Below, piece after piece: positions 40,800-52,739 of a stretch of DNA of 64,000 bases. The position numbers were made by a program, and so were the translations under genes. The notes beneath the pieces were generated by a model that saw only the letters and a program-made list of their open reading frames with translations, had not been told where the DNA came from and searched no databases. The stretch comes from Coemansia sp. RSA 487. Taxonomy: Eukaryota; Kickxellomycota; Kickxellomycetes; Kickxellales; Kickxellaceae. The stretch spans positions 1 to 64,000 of the forward strand of contig JANBRJ010000083.1 in NCBI GenBank assembly GCA_027577595.1, in the 5' to 3' direction. Position 1 is the stretch's first letter. The number at the start of each line of letters is the position of its first letter.

Positions 40800-43700
40800 T
40801 TACTCTGGAGACCAGCTGCTGCTGCCGCTGTTGTTGTTATTGTTGCTGTTGCCCTGTTCATCGCTTCCAGTACCATTCTGATTGCGGTTGTTGTGGTCCT
40901 CGTTGTTGTTATCGCCACCAGGAGTGTATGTGGATGTAACAGGCCTGTACGATGGCGAAGACGGACTGTACGAAGGCGACGTCGGCGAGTACGACGGGGA
41001 TGTAGGAGAGTAAGAGGGGGACGTCGGACTGTACGACGGGGATGTCGGTGAGTACGAGGGCGAGGTGGGTGAGTACGATGGTGAAGTTGGTGAGTACGAT
41101 GGCGACGTAGGGCTATATGACGGCGACGTCGGCGAGTACGAAGGCGATGTTGGACTGTATGACGGCGAAGTTGGCGAATATGATGGAGACGTCGGACTAT
41201 ATGACGGCGACGTAGGGCTGTAAGACGGTGATGTCGGCGAGTACGATGGCGATGTCGGTGAATAAGACGGCGATGTTGGACTGTACGAAGGTGACGTCGG
41301 CGAATACCTTGGCGAAGTTGGCGTATATGAAGGCGACGTCGGAGAATATGACGGCGATGTCGGCGAGTAAGATGGCGATGTCGGCGAGTACGACGGTGAC
41401 GTCTGACCGTACCTGGGAGATGTAGGTGAGTACGATGGGGACGTCGGCGAATAAGACGGCGACGTCGGAGAGTACTGTGGAGATGTAGGCGAGTATGATG
41501 GCGACGTCGGTGAATATTGCGGAGATGTAGGCGAGTACGATGGCGAAGCCGCATTGTAGGTAGGCGACGTAGGCGAATAAGCTGGCGACGCAGGCGAGTA
41601 CGGGCTTGCGCCATTCCATCCTGGCGATGTGGCACCGCTGTCAACAATGGGCGAAAACATCGCATTCGTCGGCGATCCAGGCCCGCCGCCGGCAAAGTAG
41701 TCGGGACTGCGGCTGTCGTAGGGCGTCATTTGTGGCGACATGCCTCCGCTTGGGCCTGGCGATCCAGCAAGAACATACGCTGCGCTACCGACAGCTGCGT
41801 TTGCCAGCTCAAAGCCTTGAGCACGCGGGTCAATGACTGCATGGCTTAGCATCTCCTCGTCAAGCATAACATCGAACGAGCCAGTGCCCAAGGGTGCAAG
41901 CTGGCCAAGAAGGATGTTCTCTGCAACACCACGGCAGTCGTCGGCCGATCCAATTGCCGCTGCGTCCATAAGCATCTCCACTGTCTCCTCGAATGTACAG
42001 CGCATCAGTGCACCCGTTTCCGTACGGTTAATTCCGTGGCGAGTGATTGCTGTCAGCATGCCTCGAGTGGTCATCAGATCGACAAGCAGAGACAAATGCC
42101 TATAGTTCACATACGAACTACCAGACTCGATAACTACACGCATCTCACGCAAAAGCGCCTGCCGCGCTGCTTCGATACCAAGGAAATCGAGAATTTCGAT
42201 CGGATGGTTCGAGTATGTGCATGAAGCATCGACGTGGTCCTGCCACAACACCTCCCGCAAGTTGCTTCCATCGGTCTCAATCGCCCACTCCACCTGACTT
42301 CCGTACGTGCCATCTGGCTTGATCACCTTCTTCTTATCTTCATGCAGATACGTGCGCCTAATGTTCTTTATGCCTCGAAGAACGACCTCGGAAAGCATGC
42401 ATGTTTCAATGTGCTTGAGGAACAGGTCCTCCTCCATCTGAAGCTCTTCCTCATCCTCCTTATCCATGCCTTGGAGATTGACGACACGGCAGCGAATAAC
42501 CATCTTTTCCGCATTGTCGTCGCTGCCAAAGCAGAGAAGATTACCCTTGAACTCTGCCGATATTCTTTCAACAATTTCGTTGACAGACAGCTTCTTGTCA
42601 ATGACCTTGTTGCGGTTAAGCTCCAGACGAAGCAGCCATGGAGATGTGGCCTCCACGGGGTAGCGCGAGTCGGGAATCTCGTAAAACATCTGCACAAACT
42701 CACGGTCTTCCTCAATTATAGTGTCAGTCACATCTGGATCGTACCAAATCTCAGTGGCTGCTGTCACATTGCCCAGCGTCGTGTATTCGATGCCAACCTG
42801 CACATCTTTGACACGCAACTCGTTCGATGACACGTCGCTGGTAAGAGAAATCTTCATGGACGGCGTCTTGATGTTTGTTGCCACATTGATAACCTCCTTC
42901 AAGCGCGGCACACCAAGAGTGACATTCTTGGAGCTGACACCAGCAAAGTGGAAGGTGTTGAGCGTCATTTGCGTTGCAGGCTCACCAATGGACTGCGCTG
43001 CCAACACACCCACCATCTCTCCAGGATTGACTTGTGCATGCTTGAATCTGGTCTCGATCTCTGCCAAAAGCCAGTCAAATGCTTCCTTGGACAGGCGGTG
43101 CTTCTCGATAACAAACTTTGACGCAAGGATCGAGCGCAGGTGGATCTGGAAAAGTAATGTTGCGTTCTTTTGTGCTTCCACGCTCAGGGTATCCTCGCCA
43201 CGGATAACAGGAATGCGGCTCTCAGTCAGCGACTTGACAAGGTTGACAACCTCGACTGGGTTCAGGTTCGATGGCTTGCGCTTATCGATGTTGAAAGTTT
43301 GCTGAGCAATTCCAATCAGGCGATTTATATTTAGCGGCAGGTGCTGTCTTGAATTGTCGTCTCGGATAATAAAGTTGCGCAGGGCTTGACGGTCACCCAA
43401 TACCTGAGTGTACTCCTCGTCCAGAACGCGCTGGACAGTGTCGTTGCCCTCTATGTTCTTAAGGATCGAGAACTCTAGCGAACCAGGCTTGAAGATGGCA
43501 CCATGATCCATCACATTCACCTTGTACATCTTTTCAAATTCGGCGTTGCTCGGCAAGAGCGAGACCAGTCTTTGTGTCTCAATATGGCATCCGTCCATAC
43601 CATCTTCACCATAGACAAACTGCACGACCTGGCCAAGCGAGTTGCGGATCGTGCCGTCATAGTGGCACATAATGTCCTCAAGCGCCTTGACCAGGCGGCG

Positions 43701-46468
43701 CTGAATATAGCCCGTCTCTGCCGTCTTGACCGCGGTATCAATAAGACCCTCGCGACCACCCATGGCGTGGAAGAAGAACTCCTGTGGCGTCAAACCACGC
43801 AAGTACGAATTGCGCACAAAGCCCTTGCTCTCGGGCGAATAGTCGTCCTTGGGAAAGTGTGGCAGGGTGCGATACTTGAAGCCAAAGCCAATACGCTTAC
43901 CCTCGACGTTCTGCTGACCAACGCAGACAGACATTTGCGAGACGTTGATATGGGAGCCCTTGGAACCGGCATCGGCCATCGCCTTCACGTTGTTCGACTG
44001 CTTCAGCGCAACCTGCACCTTTTTACCTGCATCGTCACAAGCCTTATTCAGCTCCTTGTTGACCTGCGCCTCGAATGTCTCCTTGATGGTCATTCCAGGA
44101 AGGCATTCAAGGTTGTCCGTCTGTGCCTTTTCAATAAGATCGTCTACGCGGCCATATCGCTCGCTGATAATCGCCTCGACTGCCTCCATAGACTTGTTAT
44201 CGGCAATCGTATCACCAATGCCAATGCTGAAGCTACTGTGTATGAACCAGTTATTGACCACGCGTTGAGTGCCGTCAAGGAACTTGCGTGCAGCCTCTGA
44301 ACCAAACTCGTTGAAGATGGAGTGCACAAGACCACCAGCCGAAGCACCAACAGTCTTTTTGTCAAGAATACCGCAGACCAGCTCACCGTCCTGCACACAA
44401 ACGCATGTGTCGTTGGGAGAGATACGGACGTCTTCCTTGTCAAGCTTAGTATTCGACTCGCCCACCAGATTTGTACCCTTTGTGATGACCATGCTATAGA
44501 TCTGCTTACCCGACCACAACGGCTGGGGCTTGAGAATGCACGGTGTCGGCAGGTTGCCATCCCAGTCGGGAAGCCACATCATCAGTAACATAACCATGTC
44601 AATACCAAACAGGGTGTTACGCTTGGTAAACTTGCGGATTGCACAAAGCGTATCCTGGACAATGCCCATGACCGGTTTGTTCGATTGAGGAGAAACAACC
44701 TGCTTTGGGACCATGCAAATCTCCCTAATCTCTGCACGAGACTCTTCCGATTGCGGCACGTGCATGTTCATCTCATCACCGTCAAAGTCTGCGTTGTATG
44801 GCGAGGTGACAGAGAGGTTGAGCCTGAAAGTCGAATATGGCATCACCTTGACGCGATGACCCATCATGGACATCTTGTGGAGCGAAGGCTGGCGATTGAA
44901 GATGATCACATCATCATCCAGCAAGTGACGCTCTACACGGTACCCAATTTGCAAGGGAATATCACCACCATGCTTGTTGAAGAGTAGGTTAATCTGTTCG
45001 CCAGTGTTGCGAATGACATATTTGGCGCCGGGATATCCGTTGGCACCGTTACGTACGTACTCCTGGAGCTTGTCGATGTTGTAAGGCGTAACGGTCTCCG
45101 GGAAGGTCAGGTTACGGGCAATGCTGCGCGGTACACCCACCTGATCAATAGAGATGTTTGGATCGCCGGTAATGACAGTACGCGCGGAAAAATCCACACG
45201 CTTACCCATGAGGTTTCCACGCAAACGGCCTTCTTTGCCCTTCAAACGCGCGCGAATCGACTTGATGGGGCGTCCTGATTTTTGCAGCGCCTGTGGAAGG
45301 CCAGGCAGATCGTTACTCATAAACGTGGCTGTGTGGAATTGAAGCAAATCGACAAACTCCTTAATCACGTGTGCAGGAGCACCCTCAACAATACAACTAT
45401 GGAGACGGGCGTTAGCCTTGATAATGTCGTTGAGCTTGTACGTGAGATCATCTTCACCAGAGCGGGTTGCATCCATTTTGATGCTAGGCCGCACTGCCAT
45501 GGGCGGGACAGGCATAACGTGCAGAACCATCCACTCAGGGCGAGCAAACTGCGGGTCAATACCCATTATTTCGGTGTCCTCGTCGGATATTCTCCTAAGA
45601 GTCTGCAACACACGCTCAACGGTAAGCTCTTCCTTTTCTGGACCGGTATCATCAGTAGGACTCTGCTTGTACTTTGCAAAAAGCTTGAGACCAGTCTTTC
45701 CAATAGTCGGCTGGCGAGCACCGCAGCCTGGCCTCGACGTGTGAGTGCGCTCAACTCCTTCCATGCCGCCCATAGCCTTGGCTGCGGCTTGATCCTCCGA
45801 CTCCCCTTCCTGCGAAGGTTTTCCACAAAAAGTCTGCTTCTTGCACTCCTCCCAAACAAGCTTCATGCGTCTGTTTGCACTGGGGATACTTAGGATTTTC
45901 TGAAACCTCACATCGTCGTAATCGGCCTTGAGTCTTCCACACTCCCAGCAGACACACTCTAGGATCTTCTTGACCTTGGTAATAAAGCCCATATGGAAGA
46001 CGGGCTTGGCAAGATTGATGTGTCCAAAGTGACCGGGGCACTCGCCCATGCTCTCCTTGCACGTGTGGCATTTGACGTTGTAGTCGATGGTTCCCATCCT
46101 TGGATCCAGCAGCCCTTCAGACTTGGGTTTTCCTTCCTCATCGCGAAGATCTGGATGCTTTATTTCGGCAACCGACATTCTCTTCTATAATCGCACAAAT
46201 AAAGCACGCAGTGTAGAGTTTTAGCGCTAGAAAGCATACAGAAGAGGGGAAGTGAAAAGGGTTTCCAGGAACAAGCTCATCTTTGGCTTGGATTACAGCA
46301 GCCTTTATTTCTATCGCACTATAACATTTGTTTCGGCTGCTGCAATTCACATCACATCGCACAGCACTAGACACTTACGAGTTCTTCCGGCGAAAATATA
46401 CCGAATTGGACGCACTTCACCCGGCGCATCGGCGCCGAGGAATGTGTCAGCCTCAGGTGGTAGGACAT
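40800..46468 (-). CDS. RPB1: RNA polymerase II largest subunit RPB1
   Basis: Two exons, 46468-46379 and 46184-40800; 1824 aa. The catalytic core subunit of nuclear RNA polymerase II. Exon 1 is 30 codons (APMRRVKCVQFGIFSPEEL) and joins in phase to KRMSVAEIKHPDLRDEEG; the 194-bp intron has GTAAGT and TATAG borders. Core features: N-terminal zinc site CHTCKESMGECPGHFGH, the active-site aspartate loop NADFDGDEMNMHVPQS (~492), the bridge-helix region GREGLIDTAVKTAETGYIQRR, and AAQSIGEPATQMTLNTFHFAG. The C-terminal domain has 31 heptads (~1559-1775), most of them perfect YSPTSPS; divergent ones include YNAASPS, YGQTSPS and YTPTSPR. A tail of 49 residues is Asn/Gly/Ser-rich and ends WSPE. Divergent from PHB1, 900 bp apart. 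Confidence 0.97.
40950..41600 (-). repeat. RPB1 CTD coding repeat, 31 units of 21 bp
   Basis: The distance between the first heptad tyrosine codon and the tyrosine of YRPVTST is 651 bp, exactly 31 units of 21 bp. Codon use differs between units, so the array is conserved at protein level rather than recently amplified. Confidence 0.95.
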
Positions 46469-47368
46469 TATAACTCACAAAGCGAGCAAAAAATAGGCAA
46501 AAGAGAACACGCAGTTTGGACAAGTCGGTCAATTACCAAACGTGTCTGTTTTAAGCTTCAAGCCGTTGAAAAATATATATGTAATTTGCTTTTTTTTTTG
46601 TATTTTCTTTGGCTTTGCAGTAGCTTAAAAACGAATCAACAGAGACTGCTGCTGTGCTACAGACCCTTATTCTTGGGAAACGCAAAAACACACGCTGCCG
46701 GAACGCTGTGCTAGGCCAAGAATTTCGTCGCTGTGATTGAGCAAGTTCCAAATCACACTAACGCCGTGTCCAAGAACAGGGAGAAAAAGCTGTATGGGAA
46801 CAAGAATAAATGGCTTCGATTATAAATAAAGAAAGCAGATGCAAGATTGAAAAAGGACAAATAACAATCTCGCTCAACTAAAGCAACAGCGATTCTGATC
46901 CTCTCCGCAATTAAAGTCGCCTTGTTTGTTTACAAAATCCAAAGCTAGAGACAGCAAGAGAAGCAAAAGAAGAGACGCGACACTGTCGTTTTGCTCTGTT
47001 TTTGCTTTGAAAGAGCTGTCGTTTTTTGTCTTTACACACATTTTCTTTCAATCAAAGCAAGCCGCAGCATTTTTTATTGTGTTTTTATTGGCCACCAACG
47101 CGTTTTTACTTCCCCAACAAAAAAAACACAGCATTCAGCTTGTCAGAGCTAATCTGCTCTTGATCGAGATGAGGTGCTAGATCAACGAGGCCACTGATAT
47201 TGGGTCTGGGACCTGATTTCGTAATGTTTTTTAGGTTTGGGTTTTCTGTTCTTAATTTCTCTATTCTTTTGGATTTCGTTTGTGTTGCTGTTGCTTTCTT
47301 CCTTATATCCTGTTCTACAGCCTCTTTACTTTTTCAAATCGGGATACCTTTTTATATAAAGAGCAACG
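46469..47368. other. Divergent promoter region, RPB1 / PHB1
   Basis: 900 bp without a supported gene between two housekeeping genes that point away from each other. T-rich on the PHB1 side (47220-47350). Confidence 0.5.
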
Positions 47369-48400
47369 ATGTCTGCAAAAGCAATGCAAAGGCTCACAAA
47401 CGCCGCTATAGCTTTGGGCGCAACCGCGGCTATTGTACCTGCGTGTATTTATGACGGTAGGTTCGGCTGCGGAAGAATTCAACCTTAACGACATTCATGG
47501 TTTCAAATCACATGCCGATTCAACGCGTAGAGTGCCCTTTATGTAGTTGGCATTCTGCTAGAATGATTGTCCTGGTCTCTGCGTAGTACATATGTATATC
47601 AGTATTTATAAAACACTGCTGCTACTCTTTTTCCGGTTTATTTTGTAGTGAAGGGTGGACAGCGTGCTGTTATCTTTGATCGTCTTCAAGGTGTGAAACA
47701 GACTGTCACGAGCGAAGGCACTCATTTCTTGATTCCATGGCTCCAGCGTGCAATTATCTTTGACGTGCGCACACGCCCCCGTTTGATCTCGACCACGACA
47801 GGATCGAAGGATATGCAGATGGTCAGCCTGAGCCTGCGTGTTCTCCAGCGCCCCAGTATTCCGAATCTCCCACGCCTGTACCAGAACCTGGGTCTGGACT
47901 ATGACGAGCGCGTTCTGCCATCGATCGGAAACGAGGTGCTTAAATCGGTTGTTGCACAGTTTGATGCCAGCGAACTTATCACTCAGCGTGATATTGTTTC
48001 GGCACGTATTCGTGAGGAGCTTCTTGCTCGCGCACAAGAGTTTAACATTGAGCTTGATGATGTTTCCATCACCCATATGACGTTTGGCAAGGAGTTTACC
48101 GTCGCAGTTGAGAAGAAACAGATTGCTCAGCAGGAGGCTGAGAGAGCGCGCTTTGTCGTCGAAAAGGCAGAGCAGGAGAAGCAGGCTGCAATCATCCGTG
48201 CCGAAGGCGAAGCCGAGGCTGCCGAGTCCATCTCCAAGGCACTGACGAAAGCTGGACCTGGTCTTGTGAAGCTCCGTCGCATTGAGGCGTCGCGTGAGAT
48301 TGCAGAAACACTTGCTGCAGCACGCAGCGTAACATACCTCCCCTCCAACGGCGCACAAGGATCCAACAACCAGATGCTTCTCAACATTGGATCTGCATAG
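47369..48400 (+). CDS. PHB1: Prohibitin 1
   Basis: Two exons, 47369-47456 and 47649-48400; 279 aa. Forms ring complexes with PHB2 in the mitochondrial inner membrane, where they scaffold membrane organisation and m-AAA protease activity. Exon 1 encodes [17 protein letters not shown], then a hydrophobic stretch to ACIYD; exon 2 begins in phase with [16 protein letters not shown]. The SPFH/Band-7 domain is clear: [70 protein letters not shown] coiled coil follows ([20 protein letters not shown]) and the tail ITYLPSNG, here VTYLPSNG. The 192-bp intron has GTAGGT and TTGTAG borders. Length matches PHB1 (~275 aa) rather than the longer PHB2. Confidence 0.94.
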
Positions 48401-48894
48401 TCGATTTTTGTCTGCTTTTTCTCCTGGATATCTATTGCAAATTATTCAACTGTGCAGGTTTTGAAGCTTCTTACCCAGCTCTTAAGGAGCCAAATCTGGC
48501 GCCACCATTTGTCAGCTTGGAAAGCAATATTCTCGTGCCCGCTGTCATGTGGCAGTTAATACTGCGAATGGTGTGTACAGCTTGTGATACAGTCAGTCTT
48601 CGGTTTATAGCGCTGCCAAGTAACGTGGAAAAATAAAAGCCGTGTGATGGGCAAATAAATGCGTCTTGGCAAAAAAACGAGCAGTGTGTTGCATGTCATT
48701 CTCTTTTATTTTGGCTTTGGTCCTTTTCACCTCTTTCTTTTTTATTGCATTCGTCACAAAGTTCACACTATTTCCACTTTCTTTTACTTTCTCTTTCTTT
48801 CCACAATTTTCACTTCAACTTTCAGTATCAATACTCTTTCTATTTCTCACATTTGCTGTAATCTTTCCGTACCACACATTCCCTAGCAACGACA
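48401..48894. other. Spacer between PHB1 and VPS27
   Basis: 494 bp. It contains the PHB1 poly(A) signal and, from 48690, a T/C-rich tract that probably is the VPS27 promoter and leader. No gene seen. Confidence 0.5.
48632..48637 (+). terminator. Poly(A) signal AATAAA after PHB1
   Basis: AATAAA lies 232 bp after the PHB1 stop, before the pyrimidine-rich VPS27 leader. Confidence 0.45.
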
Positions 48895-51334
48895 ATGGTT
48901 ATGCGCCTTATTTACGGTTCGCCCATTGGCGATGAGGTTAGTAAGTATTCCATTTGACACTTTATTATTGTGCATCCATAGAATGCAGTGCTTTGACAAG
49001 AACAACAAACGCTATATCAAGATGCTACAGTTCGCTAAAGAGAGCTTACTTTCTTTTTTCTTAACTGTTGGAATATTACTTCCTCTGTTCAATGTCTCTT
49101 GTGTGCATGTTCATGTAGACCGTCTTACTGCCGAGGATGTTCCTGGCTATGAGCTTGATATCTCTGATGCGCTCAACTTTATCGATAGGGTACGTTCAAA
49201 GGAGTATAGCGCAAAGGAGGTAGCCCGTGTGCTGCGCGAACGCCTAAACTTTGAGAACCCAAATGTCCAGATACTTGTTCTTCAACTTTCTGACATGTGC
49301 ATAAAGAACGGGGGTAACCTGATTCAGTTGGAACTTACTAGACGCGAGTTTATGGACGCTGTATACGGGCTGATGGAATCAAAGACGGGGCGTAGTTTCG
49401 AGCTCCGGCAGCTTGTTTTGAGGCTTGTCCAGGAATGGGCAGAGCTCTTCCGAAACAACCCAGAAATGGCGTATGTCGACGGGCTCTATTTGAGAATGAA
49501 GCGCATGGGATACTCCTTTCCCAAACCTGAGGTCGTTTCGTCTGGGGCTATGGTCGATTCTGCCAGCGCCCCCGAGTGGGAAGACAGCCCAGTGTGTCAG
49601 CGCTGCCGTACGCAATTCACATTTACAAACCGCAAGCACCACTGTCGCCATTGTGGCAAATGTTTCTGCAACGATTGTTCGTCAAACACAACATCCATTC
49701 CAAAGTTCGCCATCTACGACTCAGTGCGCGTGTGCCACGGCTGTTATCTACGCTTAAAGAAGATTGTTCCCGACGCAGATGCATTTCCAAGAGAGGCAAC
49801 GCCTGCTGCATCTCACAGGGCCAGTTCTGCTAGACCTCTAGCAGTCCCTATCGCATCAACGCCCAGTGTGGATGACAACGACGAGGACCTAAAGCGTGCA
49901 ATCGAACTGTCTATACAAGAAGCACAACATAAGCCAAACTATGCGGACTACTCGCTGAATCCTAAGATTATCGGAAACTCTGTGCCTTCATCCCAAACGT
50001 CGCATCCAGTCCAAAAAACACAGCCATCTCAGTCGCTTTACCCTTCACTGACCGCATCATCGCAAGCACCTGTAAACATGTATCCAGAAGTCAAAAATGA
50101 GCCCTATCCGCTTACCACTGCACCTACAAGCAATTCTCAGGCTTTTGCTGAGGATGAAGTGGACGACCCTGATCTTCGCGCAGCAATTGAAGCGTCGCTG
50201 CAGGATGTGCCTGGAGGAAGCGTCGCGGGTGGTGATTTAAGAGTACCCGACTATCTACCTGCGACCAGTAGTACCATGCAAGTCGGTCCGCCCCCTGCAA
50301 ACGAGGGGGATACCGATGACAATGCGCCGCTATCGGCGTTTATGCCAGCAGCTAAAATTGCTGACGAGGATGACACTGGTCCATTGTCAAATACTGAGAG
50401 GGAAAATGTCCAACTGTTCGAGTCTCTTTTGATGCGTATCCGTGACAACGGACAAGACATCAAGAACGATCCCCAGGTGCAATACCTTCATGAGAGCATT
50501 GAGCAGTTGCATCCAAAGATCACAGACGCGATCGATGTTGTTGATCAGAAGCAAAAAGAATTCTCCAAGCTCCACCACCGCATTATTACCGCGACCAAGA
50601 TTTACGAGCAACTGCTGGACAAGCGGCTGCGGTCGAGCACATACACAACTGCTAGCAATGTGCCAGTGTCGAACCCAGTAGCCTACCAGAACACGCAGCA
50701 GTCGTCAATCTACCCTACACTGTCTTCTGCTCAGCAGCCAGCATATGTGCCTCCTACACAACAGCCGCAGTATAATCCCACGTATCCAGCACAGCATGGG
50801 CAACAAGATTTACAGAGACTACAACAGCCTATACAATACGGCCAGTTCCCCGAGCAGCAGCATGACCATGCAAATGGGAATGCGCCACAAGATCAGTATC
50901 CTCCATATAACGAACCCCAGCAACTGTCACGGTCTGGATCTATTTACCAACAGCCTCAGTCTCAGCAACAGCTGTCGCCTAACAATCCGTTTATGGCCTC
51001 CGCCTTGGCATACTCTGCACCGCTTGCTGTACATTCGGCAGCTCCAGTGCAGCCCTATAACCAAGGAAGCGGATCAGCTGTGAGCGGTATGCATCAGCCG
51101 CAAATGCAGCCGCAGTCGTCGCTGGTAGCACCGCCTTCGTCTGCCAACACCTACTATAGTGGCCCAGCTGCTGGTAACATTCCAAGCATCCCACCACTGC
51201 AACCGACATCTGTCAGACATGTCGATTCCACGCAGATAGCTTCGACATCTAATGCTAACGCCAGTGCAAGTGGTAATGTCAATGCCAATACTGCCGAGTC
51301 TGAGCCAGAAGAGGCATTGCTTATAGAGTTTTAG
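48895..51334 (+). CDS. VPS27: ESCRT-0 subunit VPS27/Hrs
   Basis: Two exons, 48895-48940 and 49119-51334; 753 aa. Recognises ubiquitinated cargo on endosomes and recruits ESCRT-I. A 46-nt exon 1 (MVMRLIYGSPIGDEV) joins in phase to NRLTAEDVPGY; the 178-bp intron has GTAAGT and ATGTAG borders. Domains in order: VHS (~15-150), FYVE zinc finger (~172-232) with CQRC, the PI3P-binding RKHHCRHCG and CHGC, and two ubiquitin-interacting motifs (DLKRAIELSIQEAQ ~270; DLRAAIEASLQD ~364). A helical GAT-like region follows (~440-525: LFESLLMRIRDN, YLHESIEQLHPKI), then a long Pro/Gln/Ser-rich tail. The protein ends in EEALLIEF, a clathrin-box-like motif at the extreme C-terminus, where yeast Vps27 has one. 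Confidence 0.93.
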
Positions 51335-51462
51335 GCTTGTTTTTTTTTTTGAATTACTATGTTATAAATCGACTGGCATTTTTATATTGCGAATCGAAAA
51401 GAGCAAGCAAACGAACACATGTCATAGTGCTTGGGATTAAAAGTATAACATATCTGCGTAAG

Positions 51463-52739
51463 CTACCACTCGATAAGCGGGTCGAAATGCACGATCTCTG
51501 GCTTCCCAAAGTAGTCGATATGATCGGCGACGCCCGTATCTATGGTTGGCCATCTGTATGCCCCGTCCAAATCCTCTCTGACCGTGTTCTGGCAAACGTA
51601 AAAGTTGTCACTTTTATCGATAATGTGAATTTCGAGTGGATGGTGCTGGTAACCAAGAACTTGCCATGGTGGAATGTGAGGAACAATGTCGGCTCCGTAA
51701 GTCACTCGGTATGTTTGGTTTCCCAACATATCTGTGTAATGTTCGACAAATCGGCGATTGCCTACTCGCGGCTGACCAAATGTCCACACACGCACTCGAT
51801 CTTTCATAATGTCGTTGTCACGAGCAAACATCAATGCTGACAAGACGGCACTGGCTACAGAAATTTTAAAATACAAATAGCAGAAATGTTGTGAGAACAA
51901 TACATTTGCGTTAGCGATAGGCCAATTGCTTCAACACACAAAGAACAGAATATAAATGTTAGCTTGAATGGAAAGATGCTTTACCTCCACCCAGAGAATG
52001 ACCAATAAAGACAATTTTGTATCCAGGGTTGTCTTGTGCTGCGGCAAGGATGTTTTTCAAAATGTAAGGATATGCTGCTCTTGTTGTTTCGTAGAATCCT
52101 GCATGGACTGACGAGCCAGCAACTTCTTTTGGATAGTCAGCAAATATAGCAACTGAGTCTGCAATTACAGTTCGGATCCTCCGCGTCCCAGTCCAGGTTA
52201 CGTATATTTCCTTGTCCTTTGGGCTGATACCGATAAACCCATCTGAAACAGGGTTAGGACTGTGCCATGTGGTATTCAAAGAAACGCTTTTCAGGATTGG
52301 ATTATCGCATGCTGGACCGCAGTCGAATCCACCTCCCTGGTGCAGGAAATAGTACGATGTCTCGGCAAGGCTACATCACTTTAAATGATTGTGGTTTATT
52401 TAGTGTGCCGAGCAGCGGGCATTATTACTTGACGCTGTACCGATATATTTTGCCTTGGATGCTTTTATATAATGAAAAGCTTACCTCATGTACTTGTCCA
52501 TTATTCCCAGGTACGGCTTAGCTGCTTTGCCCTTATACGTTTTTCCAGGAACAAAGTCAACATCCTGCGCGAAAGCAACATATGAGCCAAGAGAACAAAG
52601 GAGAGCTTGCGAAAGAGACTATCATTCCATAGCTTTATACATTAGAAAAGTGGATTTGTTAGCTAGATATAGTTTCGTGGTTGTAGATTCGTTTTTACAT
52701 TTGACATCCTTGAATTACCTTTGTAGTGAATAATTTCAT
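51463..52739 (-). CDS. Secreted class 3 (fungal) lipase
   Basis: Four exons: 52739-52719, 52618-52485, 52370-51985 and 51854-51463; total 311 codons (310 aa). Hydrolyses acylglycerol esters outside the cell. Exon 1 has only seven codons (MKLFTTK); the signal peptide is completed by exon 2 (SLSQALLCSLGSYVAFA). The lipase core: VTWTGTRRIRTVIADS (oxyanion strand), HAGFYETT, the nucleophile elbow IGHSLGG split by intron 3, FGQPRVGNRRFVEHY, the catalytic Asp in YGADIVPHIPP and the catalytic His in DHIDYFG. Introns of 100, 114 and 130 bp have GTAATT, GTAAGC and GTAAAG donors and AG acceptors; phases agree throughout. CGPAC near the N-terminus fits a disulfide. Exon 1 rests on signal-peptide logic and phase only. 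Convergent with VPS27, 128 bp apart. Confidence 0.82.

Noticed and set aside
40950-41600. Regular ~21-bp repeat that superficially resembles an array of short direct repeats
   Set aside because: The units are YSPTSPS codons without spacers, so this is not a CRISPR array.
40766-41695. 309-aa Arg/His-rich open frame antisense-register to the RPB1 tail
   Set aside because: It is the out-of-frame reading of the 21-bp CTD repeat; the RPB1 frame explains the region.
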